DNA from: Falsiruegeria mediterranea M17
GTDB lineage: Bacteria > Pseudomonadota > Alphaproteobacteria > Rhodobacterales > Rhodobacteraceae
Reading direction: 5' to 3'
Assembly: GCF_900302455.1 (NCBI RefSeq)
Contig: NZ_ONZG01000001.1
Coordinates: forward strand, 248,001-312,000
Length of the DNA: 64,000 nucleotides
The notes beneath the pieces were generated by a model. That model did not search any database and was not told the origin of the DNA. It saw only the letters and a program-made list of their open reading frames with translations. This document shows positions 50,696 to 59,300 of this stretch, piece after piece (positions within the stretch are counted from its first letter, which is position 1; every line of letters begins with the position of its first letter). A program made the position numbers and the translations under genes.

Positions 50696-52734
50696 CCGGA
50701 ACCATTCTGTTTGATCCCATGATCCCCTGGCCAATCCTGATCGGGGTCGCTGTTTTGTCTGTGGCGGGCGTCGTATTGGCGCTGTGGCGCGGCCTTTCGG
50801 GTTGGGCCCTGCGCGGGTTGGCGGCGCTTGTGTTGCTCGCGGCCCTGTCGGGCCCCGTCTATCAGATCGAAGACCGCGCGCCGCTCACCGACATCGTCGT
50901 GATGCTTGAAGATGAGAGCGCCAGCCAGGGCCTGTCAGATCGCAACCAACAAACAGCCGAGGCCGCCGAAACCTTGGCTGCTGCCATCGAACGCCGCGAC
51001 AACACCGAACTGCGCCGGATCACCGTGCCGGATGGCGACGGCGACACGGGTACGCAGATGATGCAAGCCCTGGCCGACGTGCTGGCCGAAGAACCTCGCG
51101 CCCGGGTGGCCGGTATCCTGGCACTGACCGACGGGCGCACGCATGACATCGACCGCGCGCCGGGCCTGCCCGCCCCGATGCATGTGCTGCTCACCGGACG
51201 CGCCGATGATTGGGACCGCCGCCTGATCGTGCGCAACGCCCCCGCCTTTGCCATCATTGACGAGCCGATCACCCTGACCGTGCGCGTCGAAGACAGCGGC
51301 GCTGTGCCTCTGGTATCGCCCCTCGCCACACTGAGCATTTCGGTCGACGGGGCCGAGGCGCAGACGGTCGATGTGCCGATCGGTCAGGATTTCGAACTGC
51401 CAGTGACCTTGCCGCACGGCGGGCGCAACGTGATCCAGTTTTCAGTCCCCTTGGCAGACGGTGAGCTGACCGACCGCAACAACAGCGCTCTCATCCAGAT
51501 GAATGGCGTGCGCGATCGGTTGCGCGTGTTGCTGGTGTCGGGCGAGCCGCACCCCGGAGGGCGCACTTGGCGCAATCTGCTGAAATCCGACAGCTCGGTC
51601 GATCTGGTACATTTCACGATCCTGCGTCCGCCTGAAAAGCAAGACGGCGTGCCCGTGGATGAACTGTCGCTGATCGCGTTCCCCACGCGCGAGCTGTTTC
51701 TGGAAAAGATCGACGATTTTGATCTCATCATCTTCGATCGATACAAACGCCGCGGCATCCTGCCTGCGATCTATCTGGACAATGTCACCAACTATGTGGC
51801 CGATGGCGGTGCTGTTCTGGTCGCGGCCGGTCCCGATTTTGCCACCGCTGACAGTATCTATCGCTCACCACTGGCCCCTATCCTGCCCGCCGAACCCACC
51901 GCCCGCGTGATCGAAGATCGCTATCTGCCGCAAGTGACCGACCTGGGCGAACGCCATCCGGTGACCACCGATCTCGACAGCGCGGATGTTTGGGGGTCAT
52001 GGCTGCGTCAGGTCGATGTCGAGCCGCGCTCGGGCCACACGGTGATGACCGGCATCGACGACCGCCCCCTGTTGGTGCTTGACCGTGTGGGCGAAGGGCG
52101 AGTTGCACTGCTGGCTTCCGATCACGCCTGGCTCTGGAGCCGTGGGTACGAAGGCGGCGGTCCGCAGTTAGAGTTGCTGCGGCGGCTGGCGCATTGGATG
52201 ATGAAGGAACCCGAGCTTGAGGAAGAGGCGCTCTTTGCCGAAACCAAGGGTCAGACCATGACCATCATCCGCCGTACCCTGTCCGAAGAGATCGGGCCCG
52301 TGACCGTAGCGCGGCCAGATGGCGAAATCCTGGATCTCGGTCTGACTGAGGTCGCGCCAGGACGCTTTGAAACCACCTACTATGGCCCAGAGGTGGGGCT
52401 CTACCGACTGACCGAGGGCTCCCGCGAAGCCGTGGTTGGCCTGGGCCCCGCCGCACCGCGCGAGTTCGAGCAGACCATCGCAAGTGCTGAGTTGTTCGAA
52501 CCGCTGATCCAACCCCTGCGCGGCGGTGTCTTCCGGATCGAGGACGGCATTCCATCCGTCCGCAGCGTGCGCGAAGGCCGCCCCGCCGCAGGTCGCGGTT
52601 GGCTGGGCCTGACCCCGCGCGGCGCGTATGAAACCCGCGATGTCACACAAAGCGCGCTGTTGCCCGGGTGGTTGGTCCTGCTCCTGGCCTCGGCCCTTTT
52701 GGTCGGCGGCTGGCTGCGCGAAGGACAGCGTTAA
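50692..52734 (+). CDS. Membrane protein with VWA/glutamine-amidotransferase-like fold
   Basis: A 680-residue protein with N-terminal helices (WPILIGVAVLSVAGVVLAL and GLAALVLLAALSGPVY), a VWA-like segment (DIVVMLEDESASQGL, VAGILALTDGRTHDI), a central Ig-like part, then a class-I-amidotransferase-like domain (LRVLLVSGEPHPGGRTW, FDLIIFDRYKRRGI, VADGGAVLVAAGPDFA), and a last helix (LLPGWLVLLLASALLVGGWL). The catalytic Cys of true amidotransferases is not apparent. It closes the four-gene MoxR operon. Repeat copy 3 begins 18 bp after its stop. Confidence 0.9.
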   Translation: MTGTILFDPMIPWPILIGVAVLSVAGVVLALWRGLSGWALRGLAALVLLAALSGPVYQIEDRAPLTDIVVMLEDESASQGLSDRNQQTAEAAETLAAAIERRDNTELRRITVPDGDGDTGTQMMQALADVLAEEPRARVAGILALTDGRTHDIDRAPGLPAPMHVLLTGRADDWDRRLIVRNAPAFAIIDEPITLTVRVEDSGAVPLVSPLATLSISVDGAEAQTVDVPIGQDFELPVTLPHGGRNVIQFSVPLADGELTDRNNSALIQMNGVRDRLRVLLVSGEPHPGGRTWRNLLKSDSSVDLVHFTILRPPEKQDGVPVDELSLIAFPTRELFLEKIDDFDLIIFDRYKRRGILPAIYLDNVTNYVADGGAVLVAAGPDFATADSIYRSPLAPILPAEPTARVIEDRYLPQVTDLGERHPVTTDLDSADVWGSWLRQVDVEPRSGHTVMTGIDDRPLLVLDRVGEGRVALLASDHAWLWSRGYEGGGPQLELLRRLAHWMMKEPELEEEALFAETKGQTMTIIRRTLSEEIGPVTVARPDGEILDLGLTEVAPGRFETTYYGPEVGLYRLTEGSREAVVGLGPAAPREFEQTIASAELFEPLIQPLRGGVFRIEDGIPSVRSVREGRPAAGRGWLGLTPRGAYETRDVTQSALLPGWLVLLLASALLVGGWLREGQR

Positions 52735-52752
52735 CCCGGCTTTTCTTGTGCC

Positions 52753-52843
52753 AGCGTTCTGCGATGCCGCGCCGAGCCAAAGGCGAGGCGCGCGGCCCAA
52801 CGGGAGGAGATGCCTCGCAAGAGGCATCGACGACGGGCGGGAG
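52753..52843 (+). repeat. Intergenic structured repeat, copy 3
   Basis: Opens AGCGTTCTGCGATG like copy 1, has a GC-rich arm around GAGCCAAAGGCGAGGCGCGC, and the 50-nt core at 52794-52843. The hairpin GATGCCTC (52809-52816), GCAA, GAGGCATC (52821-52828) is perfect over 8 bp. Same orientation as the other copies, downstream of a plus-strand gene and between convergent genes. Confidence 0.85.
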
Positions 52844-52857
52844 GGCTTGTTCCCTCC
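52840..52857 (+). terminator. Hairpin at the end of repeat copy 3
   Basis: GGAGGG (52840-52845), CTTGTT loop, CCCTCC (52852-52857) followed by TTGC. It overlaps the last bases of the repeat core and could terminate the MoxR operon transcript; the T-run is weak. Comparable GC pairing follows the cores of copies 1 and 2 (GGGAGC...GCCCC). Confidence 0.45.
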
Positions 52858-52872
52858 TTGCACCGCCAGACG

Positions 52873-53718
52873 TTACTTAAACGTGACGCGCACGGTTGGA
52901 TTTCCGGGCAACCCGGCATAGGTCGCGACGGCCCCGCCTTTGCCTTTGACCGGTGGAAACAGCGGGCCAAATGAGCCGACCGAGATCATGTCGCCGGGCG
53001 CAAACTCGATCCCCTTTGATATCAGCCATACGGCCGAATTGGCCGGATGGCCCAAAACCGCCTTGCCGGGAACTTGCGCCAAAACCTCGCCGTCCGCCGC
53101 GGCCAGGGTCACCTGCATCTGCCCCAACATGTCAGCCATCGCAGCGGCATCCGTAACGGGGATTGCAGTCCCCAGAACGCCCAGTTTCGGCGCCACACCA
53201 ATGGCTGTCAGCGTGACGCCAGTGATTGGCTCACCTTTCGCCAAGGTCAGATCCGGCAGCTCGATAAAGGGATGCACGGCGTAAACTTGCGCCAACACCT
53301 CTTCAGGCGTTGTGGCCTGGTTGATGGCCGCATCCCCCACCACCAGAATCAAGTCCGCCTCGAACACCGGACGTGCACCCCAGTTTGCGGGCACCTCGGC
53401 TCCATCCTGCAGCATCATGTTCTGGTAGAGCACACCCTGCACCGGCTCGCTCACCTTGAACCGCTCTTGCGCCGGTTTGCTGGTCAGTCCGGCCTTGTAG
53501 CCGATGACCGGCCCCATGTGGGCCTCCAGCGCGCGGGTCAGTTTGGCTTGGGTACACAGCGCATCCGCCATCGTACCGCCCTTGGACAAGGCCACTGTTG
53601 GCGTGTTCGAGGTATAGTCGGCCACAAAACCGGCGATTTCGTCGTCGCTGGAACAGTCGGCCAGGGCGGCGCCCGCGCTCATAGTCAGGGCGGCCAGCAG
53701 GGAAAAACCAAATCTCAC
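52873..53718 (-). CDS. Exported 2-keto-4-pentenoate hydratase-like protein
   Basis: A 281-residue protein of the FAH/hydratase fold (MhpD, TesE group) but with a clear signal peptide, MRFGFSLLAALTMSAGAALA, cleaved before Asp21. The family metal ligands are readable as Glu120 and Asp122 (VFEADLILVV) and Glu153 (VHPFIELPD), with GYKAGLTSKPAQERF as the substrate loop, so the site looks usable. GTG 53718 is the start because AAGGAG precedes it at ideal spacing and it begins the signal peptide. It lies 19 bp after pbpC at the end of the macroglobulin operon; a periplasmic member of this usually cytosolic family is unusual. Confidence 0.85.
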   Translation of the reverse strand: MRFGFSLLAALTMSAGAALADCSSDDEIAGFVADYTSNTPTVALSKGGTMADALCTQAKLTRALEAHMGPVIGYKAGLTSKPAQERFKVSEPVQGVLYQNMMLQDGAEVPANWGARPVFEADLILVVGDAAINQATTPEEVLAQVYAVHPFIELPDLTLAKGEPITGVTLTAIGVAPKLGVLGTAIPVTDAAAMADMLGQMQVTLAAADGEVLAQVPGKAVLGHPANSAVWLISKGIEFAPGDMISVGSFGPLFPPVKGKGGAVATYAGLPGNPTVRVTFK

Positions 53719-53737
53719 GTCACAAACTCCTTGTGGA

Positions 53738-55771
53738 TCAATCAATACGGATGACCGCTCGGTCGGATCGCCCTGTGCTGTCAATTACGACCAATTGCGA
53801 AAAGCCTTGCCCGGGATTGCCAATCTCAAACTCGCGGCTCTGCATACCGCGCGCTACGGGCACCCCGTTGGCCAACACAACAAAAGGCGCCTGACCGCCG
53901 CGCAGTTTGATCGCCAACGCCTCTCCTTGGGTGTCAAGACGCGCCCCATTGGGGGGAAAGATCAGGTTGGGACTGTTGCCACTGTCGGCACTGACGCGCG
54001 CCTCGAACCGCTGCAGGGGGCGTGGCAACTCGGCCGCGCCCAGGATCAGCGTGGCCGCCGGGGGCGGGGGCAAAGGATCAAACGCAGGTTTCAATCGGCC
54101 AAAGGCCTGAAACAGAACCGGAGCCGCAAGGTCACCGCCAAAAACTCCTGGAACCGGCGTACCATCCGCCCGCCCCATCCAGACGCCGATCACATGGTGC
54201 CCGTCATAGCCGATGGCCCAGGCATCGCGGTGACCATAAGACGTGCCGGTCTTGTAGGCCAACACACCAGCCGAGGCCCCCGAAGGCGGAGCCAACCCTG
54301 ACAGGATATCGCCCACATGCCAGGCCGCAACAGGGGACAGAACACGCCCTGTTTCTATTGAAGCGCTCGGCAGCTCATCGCGCAGGGTGATCCCCTGTCC
54401 GCCGCGCGCAAGGCTGGCATAAAGCTGCACCAGATCCTGCAAACTCATCCCGATGCCGCCCAGTGAAATCGCCAACCCCGGCTTGCCCGCCGGCAGTTTC
54501 GGATCGGTCCCTGCCCGGTGCAACCCGGACATCAGGCGCGCAGGGCCAAGCGCGTTTGTCAGCTTGACCACCGGAATGTTCAGCGACATCTGCAAGGCTT
54601 CTCGCACCCGCACATCGCCACGGAACTGCCCGTCGAAATTGCGCGGCGCATAGCGGCCGAATTGAATGGGCCCGTCGTGGATGAGTGTTTCCGGATGCAC
54701 CAGCCCCTGATCAAAGGCCAGCCCGTAAACCAGCGGCTTGAGCGTAGATCCGGGCGATCGGATCGCTTGGGTCATGTCGATGAAACCCTGCCGGTCCGCC
54801 GCATACTCGGGCGAGCCGACAGAGGCGATAATCTCTCCGGTCTGCGCCTCTGCCACAACCAAGGCTGCGGACATATCGCGCCCCGCCTCACGCGCGGATT
54901 GCGCGACCAGACGCTCCAATCGACGCTGCGCTGCGACGTCCAAGGTCACGTCATGCCGCAGCCGATCCGGGAATTGCGCACGCTTGCGATCTGCCAGATG
55001 CGGGGCGAGCACAGGGAAGGCATGCTGCGTTTTGGGCAAACGCTCCGCCGTGGCGGCCAGAACCTCTGCCCGCGGCAATACACCTTGGGCCTGCATCCGT
55101 TCCAGCACACGGTCCCGCGCTGCGCGGGCGGCCTTTGGGTGGCGGTCCGGGCGGCGGGCTTCGGGCGATTGTGGCAAGGCGACCAACAGCGCGCCTTGGG
55201 CTGCAGTCAATCGGCGCGGCTCTTTGCCGAACCATGCCAGAGACGCCGCCCGCACCCCTTCGAGATTGCCGCCAAAAGGCGCGTGGGTCAGGTACAGCTC
55301 CAGGATTTCCTCCTTGTTCAGTCGCCGTTCCAACGCCAGTGCCACGCGTATCTGGCGCAGCTTGCCGGACCACCGTCCCGTTGATCCATCCTCGAGCAAG
55401 CGCGCAACCTGCATAGTCAGGGTCGATCCGCCCGACACCGTCCTGCCATTCCAAAGCGCCTGTCCGGCCGCCCGCAGCATCGCCAACGGGTCAACGCCCG
55501 TGTGGGTTTCGAACCGCTTGTCCTCGTACCGTTTCAACATGGTTAGATAGGTCGCGTCCACGGGCCCCGGTTTCAGCCGCCAGATGCCGTCGCCAACCTG
55601 ATAGGCACGCAACAGGTGACCATGCCGATCCCGCACCTCGACCGAGGTGTCCGACAGGATCAAGGGCAACTCCGTTCGGTCGATCCAGGCATCCAACCCG
55701 TCACGCGTCAGGGCAGTCAGGAACAGGCCAACGGCCAAAGTAAAACTGATGAATGCGCCGCTAACCTTCAT
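53738..55771 (-). CDS. pbpC: Penicillin-binding protein 1C
   Basis: A 677-residue bifunctional class A PBP. It has a membrane anchor (SGAFISFTLAVGLFLTAL), a glycosyltransferase domain with YEDKRFETHTGVD (catalytic Glu), GGSTLTMQVAR and RRLNKEEILELYL, then a transpeptidase with SPGSTLKPLVYG (Ser-x-x-Lys), SLN and YKTGTSYGHRDAW, and a C-terminal BiPBP domain. It makes or repairs murein; in many Proteobacteria pbpC is the partner gene of alpha-2-macroglobulin. ATG 55771 is preferred; it overlaps the upstream gene by 11 bp, with 55783 as an alternative. Confidence 0.95.
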   Translation of the reverse strand: MKVSGAFISFTLAVGLFLTALTRDGLDAWIDRTELPLILSDTSVEVRDRHGHLLRAYQVGDGIWRLKPGPVDATYLTMLKRYEDKRFETHTGVDPLAMLRAAGQALWNGRTVSGGSTLTMQVARLLEDGSTGRWSGKLRQIRVALALERRLNKEEILELYLTHAPFGGNLEGVRAASLAWFGKEPRRLTAAQGALLVALPQSPEARRPDRHPKAARAARDRVLERMQAQGVLPRAEVLAATAERLPKTQHAFPVLAPHLADRKRAQFPDRLRHDVTLDVAAQRRLERLVAQSAREAGRDMSAALVVAEAQTGEIIASVGSPEYAADRQGFIDMTQAIRSPGSTLKPLVYGLAFDQGLVHPETLIHDGPIQFGRYAPRNFDGQFRGDVRVREALQMSLNIPVVKLTNALGPARLMSGLHRAGTDPKLPAGKPGLAISLGGIGMSLQDLVQLYASLARGGQGITLRDELPSASIETGRVLSPVAAWHVGDILSGLAPPSGASAGVLAYKTGTSYGHRDAWAIGYDGHHVIGVWMGRADGTPVPGVFGGDLAAPVLFQAFGRLKPAFDPLPPPPAATLILGAAELPRPLQRFEARVSADSGNSPNLIFPPNGARLDTQGEALAIKLRGGQAPFVVLANGVPVARGMQSREFEIGNPGQGFSQLVVIDSTGRSDRAVIRID

Positions 55772-56321
55772 CCACCCACCCATGCCAGCCTTCGGGGTAA
55801 CTCGTGACAAACCCGCTGGCATCCACATCCAACAATGCAGAGAAACTGGGCGAGTTGTATTGCACCTGCCCGCCCGGTGCCCGTTCGTAGATTTGATCCA
55901 GGCGTGCAATCTCATCCAGGTCCGGTTTGAGCCAGGCAGCCTGAGTTGCGATCTGCTCGCCCGGTACCCCACCCAACCGACGGATCGGCAGCAGGTTGGT
56001 CGCAGGCGTGAAACTCAGGTCCAGATCGGTGCAGCCTTGGGTTCCCGGTTGCAGCACATCATTCAGCAACCAACCCTCGTCACCGTGGGCAAGGCGCAGC
56101 TTCACGGGGCGGCCCTCGACTTCTCCGGCGACATCCGCAGACAGGCTCTGCCATTCCGGATCACAGCGCACATCGTAGCTCAGGCGCGAGCCAACACCAT
56201 CGACACGCCAAACCGCATAGCCCATCAAAATCCACCCCTGATCAACACGCGACAGGGTGCAACGGTCTGTGCCTTCGCCAACGGTGCGCTGCCAGTGTGC
56301 CGTGGCAAGGGGGTGGGTCAT
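55761..56321 (-). CDS. Putative glycolipid-binding domain protein
   Basis: A 186-residue protein matching the putative glycolipid-binding family, whose best-known trait is the phrase D-L-x-x-T-P-x-T-N-x-L-P-I-R-R-L, here DLDLSFTPATNLLPIRRLGG. Further features are GWILMGYAVWRVDGVGSRLSY, CDPEWQSLSADVAGEVEGR and the C-terminal ALLDVDASGFVTSYPEGW. No signal peptide, so it is probably cytosolic. It is sandwiched by overlaps (4 bp with the macroglobulin gene, 11 bp with pbpC), so it is an integral member of the operon, although the family is not usually linked with it. Confidence 0.85.
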   Translation of the reverse strand: MTHPLATAHWQRTVGEGTDRCTLSRVDQGWILMGYAVWRVDGVGSRLSYDVRCDPEWQSLSADVAGEVEGRPVKLRLAHGDEGWLLNDVLQPGTQGCTDLDLSFTPATNLLPIRRLGGVPGEQIATQAAWLKPDLDEIARLDQIYERAPGGQVQYNSPSFSALLDVDASGFVTSYPEGWHGWVDEG

Positions 56322-59300
56322 TGCGTGACCTCAACTCGCCCCGTCTCGGTCCGGGCCCGGTAGCGGGGGCGGTACATGTCTTCGACCGCTGCGGCCGGAT
56401 GATGGAACTCGCCCGGTGTCACGGCGCGCGCCACATAGGCCACCGTGACGGGTTCGCTGTTGTCCATATCAACTGCCGCCAAGAAGCGATCCGAGCGGAA
56501 CTCGGCATGCCTTGCCTCGGACAGATCGAGCCAGTCCAACGAGCGCACATCACCCGATTGCAGCAGGCTGGGATTGTCGATCTCGACCCCTGCCGGCAGT
56601 GGGTCGTCGATCATCAGCCGTGCGCCCGAGGGCTCAAACGGTTCAACTGTCAAAACGGTGACAAAGCGCTCGCCCACAGCAAAGCTGCGGCGCTCCAGCG
56701 GCGCACCTTCCATCGAGTAGTACTGTCGTGTGATGCCATAGCCCGTGCCACCGGCAGGGCGCGCAACCTCGGGCACGCCAAGCGTGGTCAGCGTCACTTC
56801 GGTCGTCTTTCCGTCGGCGGCAGTGATGTTGTAGCTGTCACTGCCCGCGCCTTGCAGCACTTGCACAAACGGTCCCGATACCGGCGCGCCGTTGACCAGC
56901 AGGCCGACGTGTTCGGGCGACTTGATCAGCGCCTGCGCGGCCATCAAGGTCCACGCGGCTTCTTGCGTAGACAGGCGATCGCTGGTCTGGCTGACCTGGT
57001 TAATCAAAGCTGCATTCTGTGCCGTCACGCTACCCGCTTCGGCAGCGAGCGCGAGCACTCCAGCCGCATCGCGTTGCGTGGTGCCGTAATCCGCGCGCCA
57101 ATAGGCGTTGTCCCCGAACCCATGCTCTTCGAACAGGTCGGCGGACCGCGCAAACAAAGCATCGGCCCGCGTCTGATCGCCATACATCGCCAACGCTGCC
57201 CCAAGTTGCGCGACTGCCAACGGAGTGGCAAAAGCCTCGGCCTTTACATCGGCGTAGTAGCGCAAATCCCCCATCGAGGCTGCCCCTTCGCGGGCCAACA
57301 CCATCAGGGCATAGGCCACATCCTCGCCCCCGAAATCGAAATCAGGGGCATAGTTGATGCGGTTGCGCAGGTTGTCCATCGCCTGGGCAAAGGCGCGCTC
57401 GGGGATCACATACCCCTCGGCTCGCGCGCGGCTTAGGAAATCCGAGACATAGGCGTCGAGCCAGAAATCTCCGCTCTCGGCGCGCCACAGACCAAAGGCT
57501 CCGTTCGACGCCTGGCGGGTCAACACGCGCGAAATCGCCGCGTCGATCCGGGCCGAGATCTTGGGCCCGCTGCCCAGCCCCGTTACCTGTGCCACTGACG
57601 ACAGATACAGCAATGGCATGGTTTGCGACGTGATCTGCTCGGTGCAGCCATAGGGGTAGCGGTCAAGCGTGCTCAGCAGGCCCGGTGCATCGAACTTGGC
57701 CAGCGGCCCGGCCGACAGGATGGCCCGCGCTGATCCTTGTCGCATCCCGGCAAAGACATCATCCGAGAACAGGAAACTATCGCCACCGGCCAGCGAGAAC
57801 CGGCGGGTCTGTGCAACCACCGGATCATTGGCGCGCACCGGCATCCGCAGGGTTTGTGTCAGCGTCACGCCATCGGGTGTGGTCAGAGCAAGTTCAATGG
57901 TCGGATCGCCGACGCCGCCCGCACGGATCGGGATGGCAAAGGATACCTTTTCACCGAGTTCCAGTGCAAAGGCAGTGGGGATATCACCCATCTGCACGCC
58001 ATTCGAAGCCGAGACCCGCAGCTGCATCTCTCCGGTCGCGCCACCGGCATGCACGGCCTCGAGCAGCATGCGGCTACTGTCCCCTGGCGCCAGAAAGCGC
58101 GGCAGGCTGGCAGTCAGGACCACCGGGTCACGCACCAGCATGTCATGCTCGGCCTGGCCCACCGCTCGGTCAGACCAAGCCACAGCCATCAGGCGAACCG
58201 TGCCATTGAAGGCAGGCAGCGGCACTTCGATCTTGGCTTGGCCGTCAGGGCCCAGCTTCACCGTACCGCTGAACACAGCCATCAGGTCCTGCGTGGGCGG
58301 CGGCGATTGCATCCGCATGCCGTTGTCCGCGTCGCCGCCCGAGCGCACCTGCCCCATGGCCCCGTTCATACCGTCGATCAGGCGACCGTAGACGTCGCGC
58401 AATTCGACACCAAGGCGGCGCTGACCAAAGTAATGGCCTTGCGGATCGGGACTTTGGAAACCAGTGAGGTTCAGAATGCCCACGTCAATCGCGGCGAGCG
58501 TCAGATAGACTTCCTCACCCTCGGTTGCGCCGTCTACTGAGACGCTGACGTTTTGCACCTGACGTGGCCGCACGACCTCGGGTGTGTCGATGGAAACCGT
58601 CAGCTTGCGGCCCTCAGGTTCGACCATGGCATGCACCAACCCAAGCGCACGGGCCGGGTTCTGGCCTGCGCTCACATCCATCGGACGGATCACGGTGGCG
58701 GTGACATAGGCGCCGCTGCCCCAATCCTCGGTCACGGTCAGGGGAATGCGAGTGTCCCCTGCGGTCACCTCGACCATCTCGCGGTGGATCACCTCATTCG
58801 ACATCACCTGGATCAGGGCTGTTCCGCCCATGCGCGGCACGATCCGCAGTTGCGCGGTGTCACCGATGGCATAGCTGTCCTTGTCCAGCGACAGCTCCAG
58901 CCGGTCCGGCGTGACCGAGGAGTCCCCGCCCTGATACCATCCGGCAAAAAAATCAAACGCAGCCGCGGTGTAGGTGCCATCAAGGCGTTCAACGACCAGT
59001 TCGTACTCGCCCCAATCCACGGGCTGGGACACCGTCAGGGGGTCGCTGCCCAAATCAGCCTCACCCGTTGCAATGCGGGTGCGGCGCGTGGTCGGTTCCC
59101 AGTTCCAGTTGCCGTACAGCTGATACCACTGATAGCGCGTCTCGACCCGGTTCAGGGTCCAACGTACGCGCATGTTCTGTGTGTTCAGATCTGGTGTCAG
59201 GCCAATGACCTGAAACGCGGCTTCGGATCCTTCGGCCACCACATCCTCGAACAACGGCTTGATCCCGATCACATCCATGGGCGGGTTGACCTTTGCAGTA

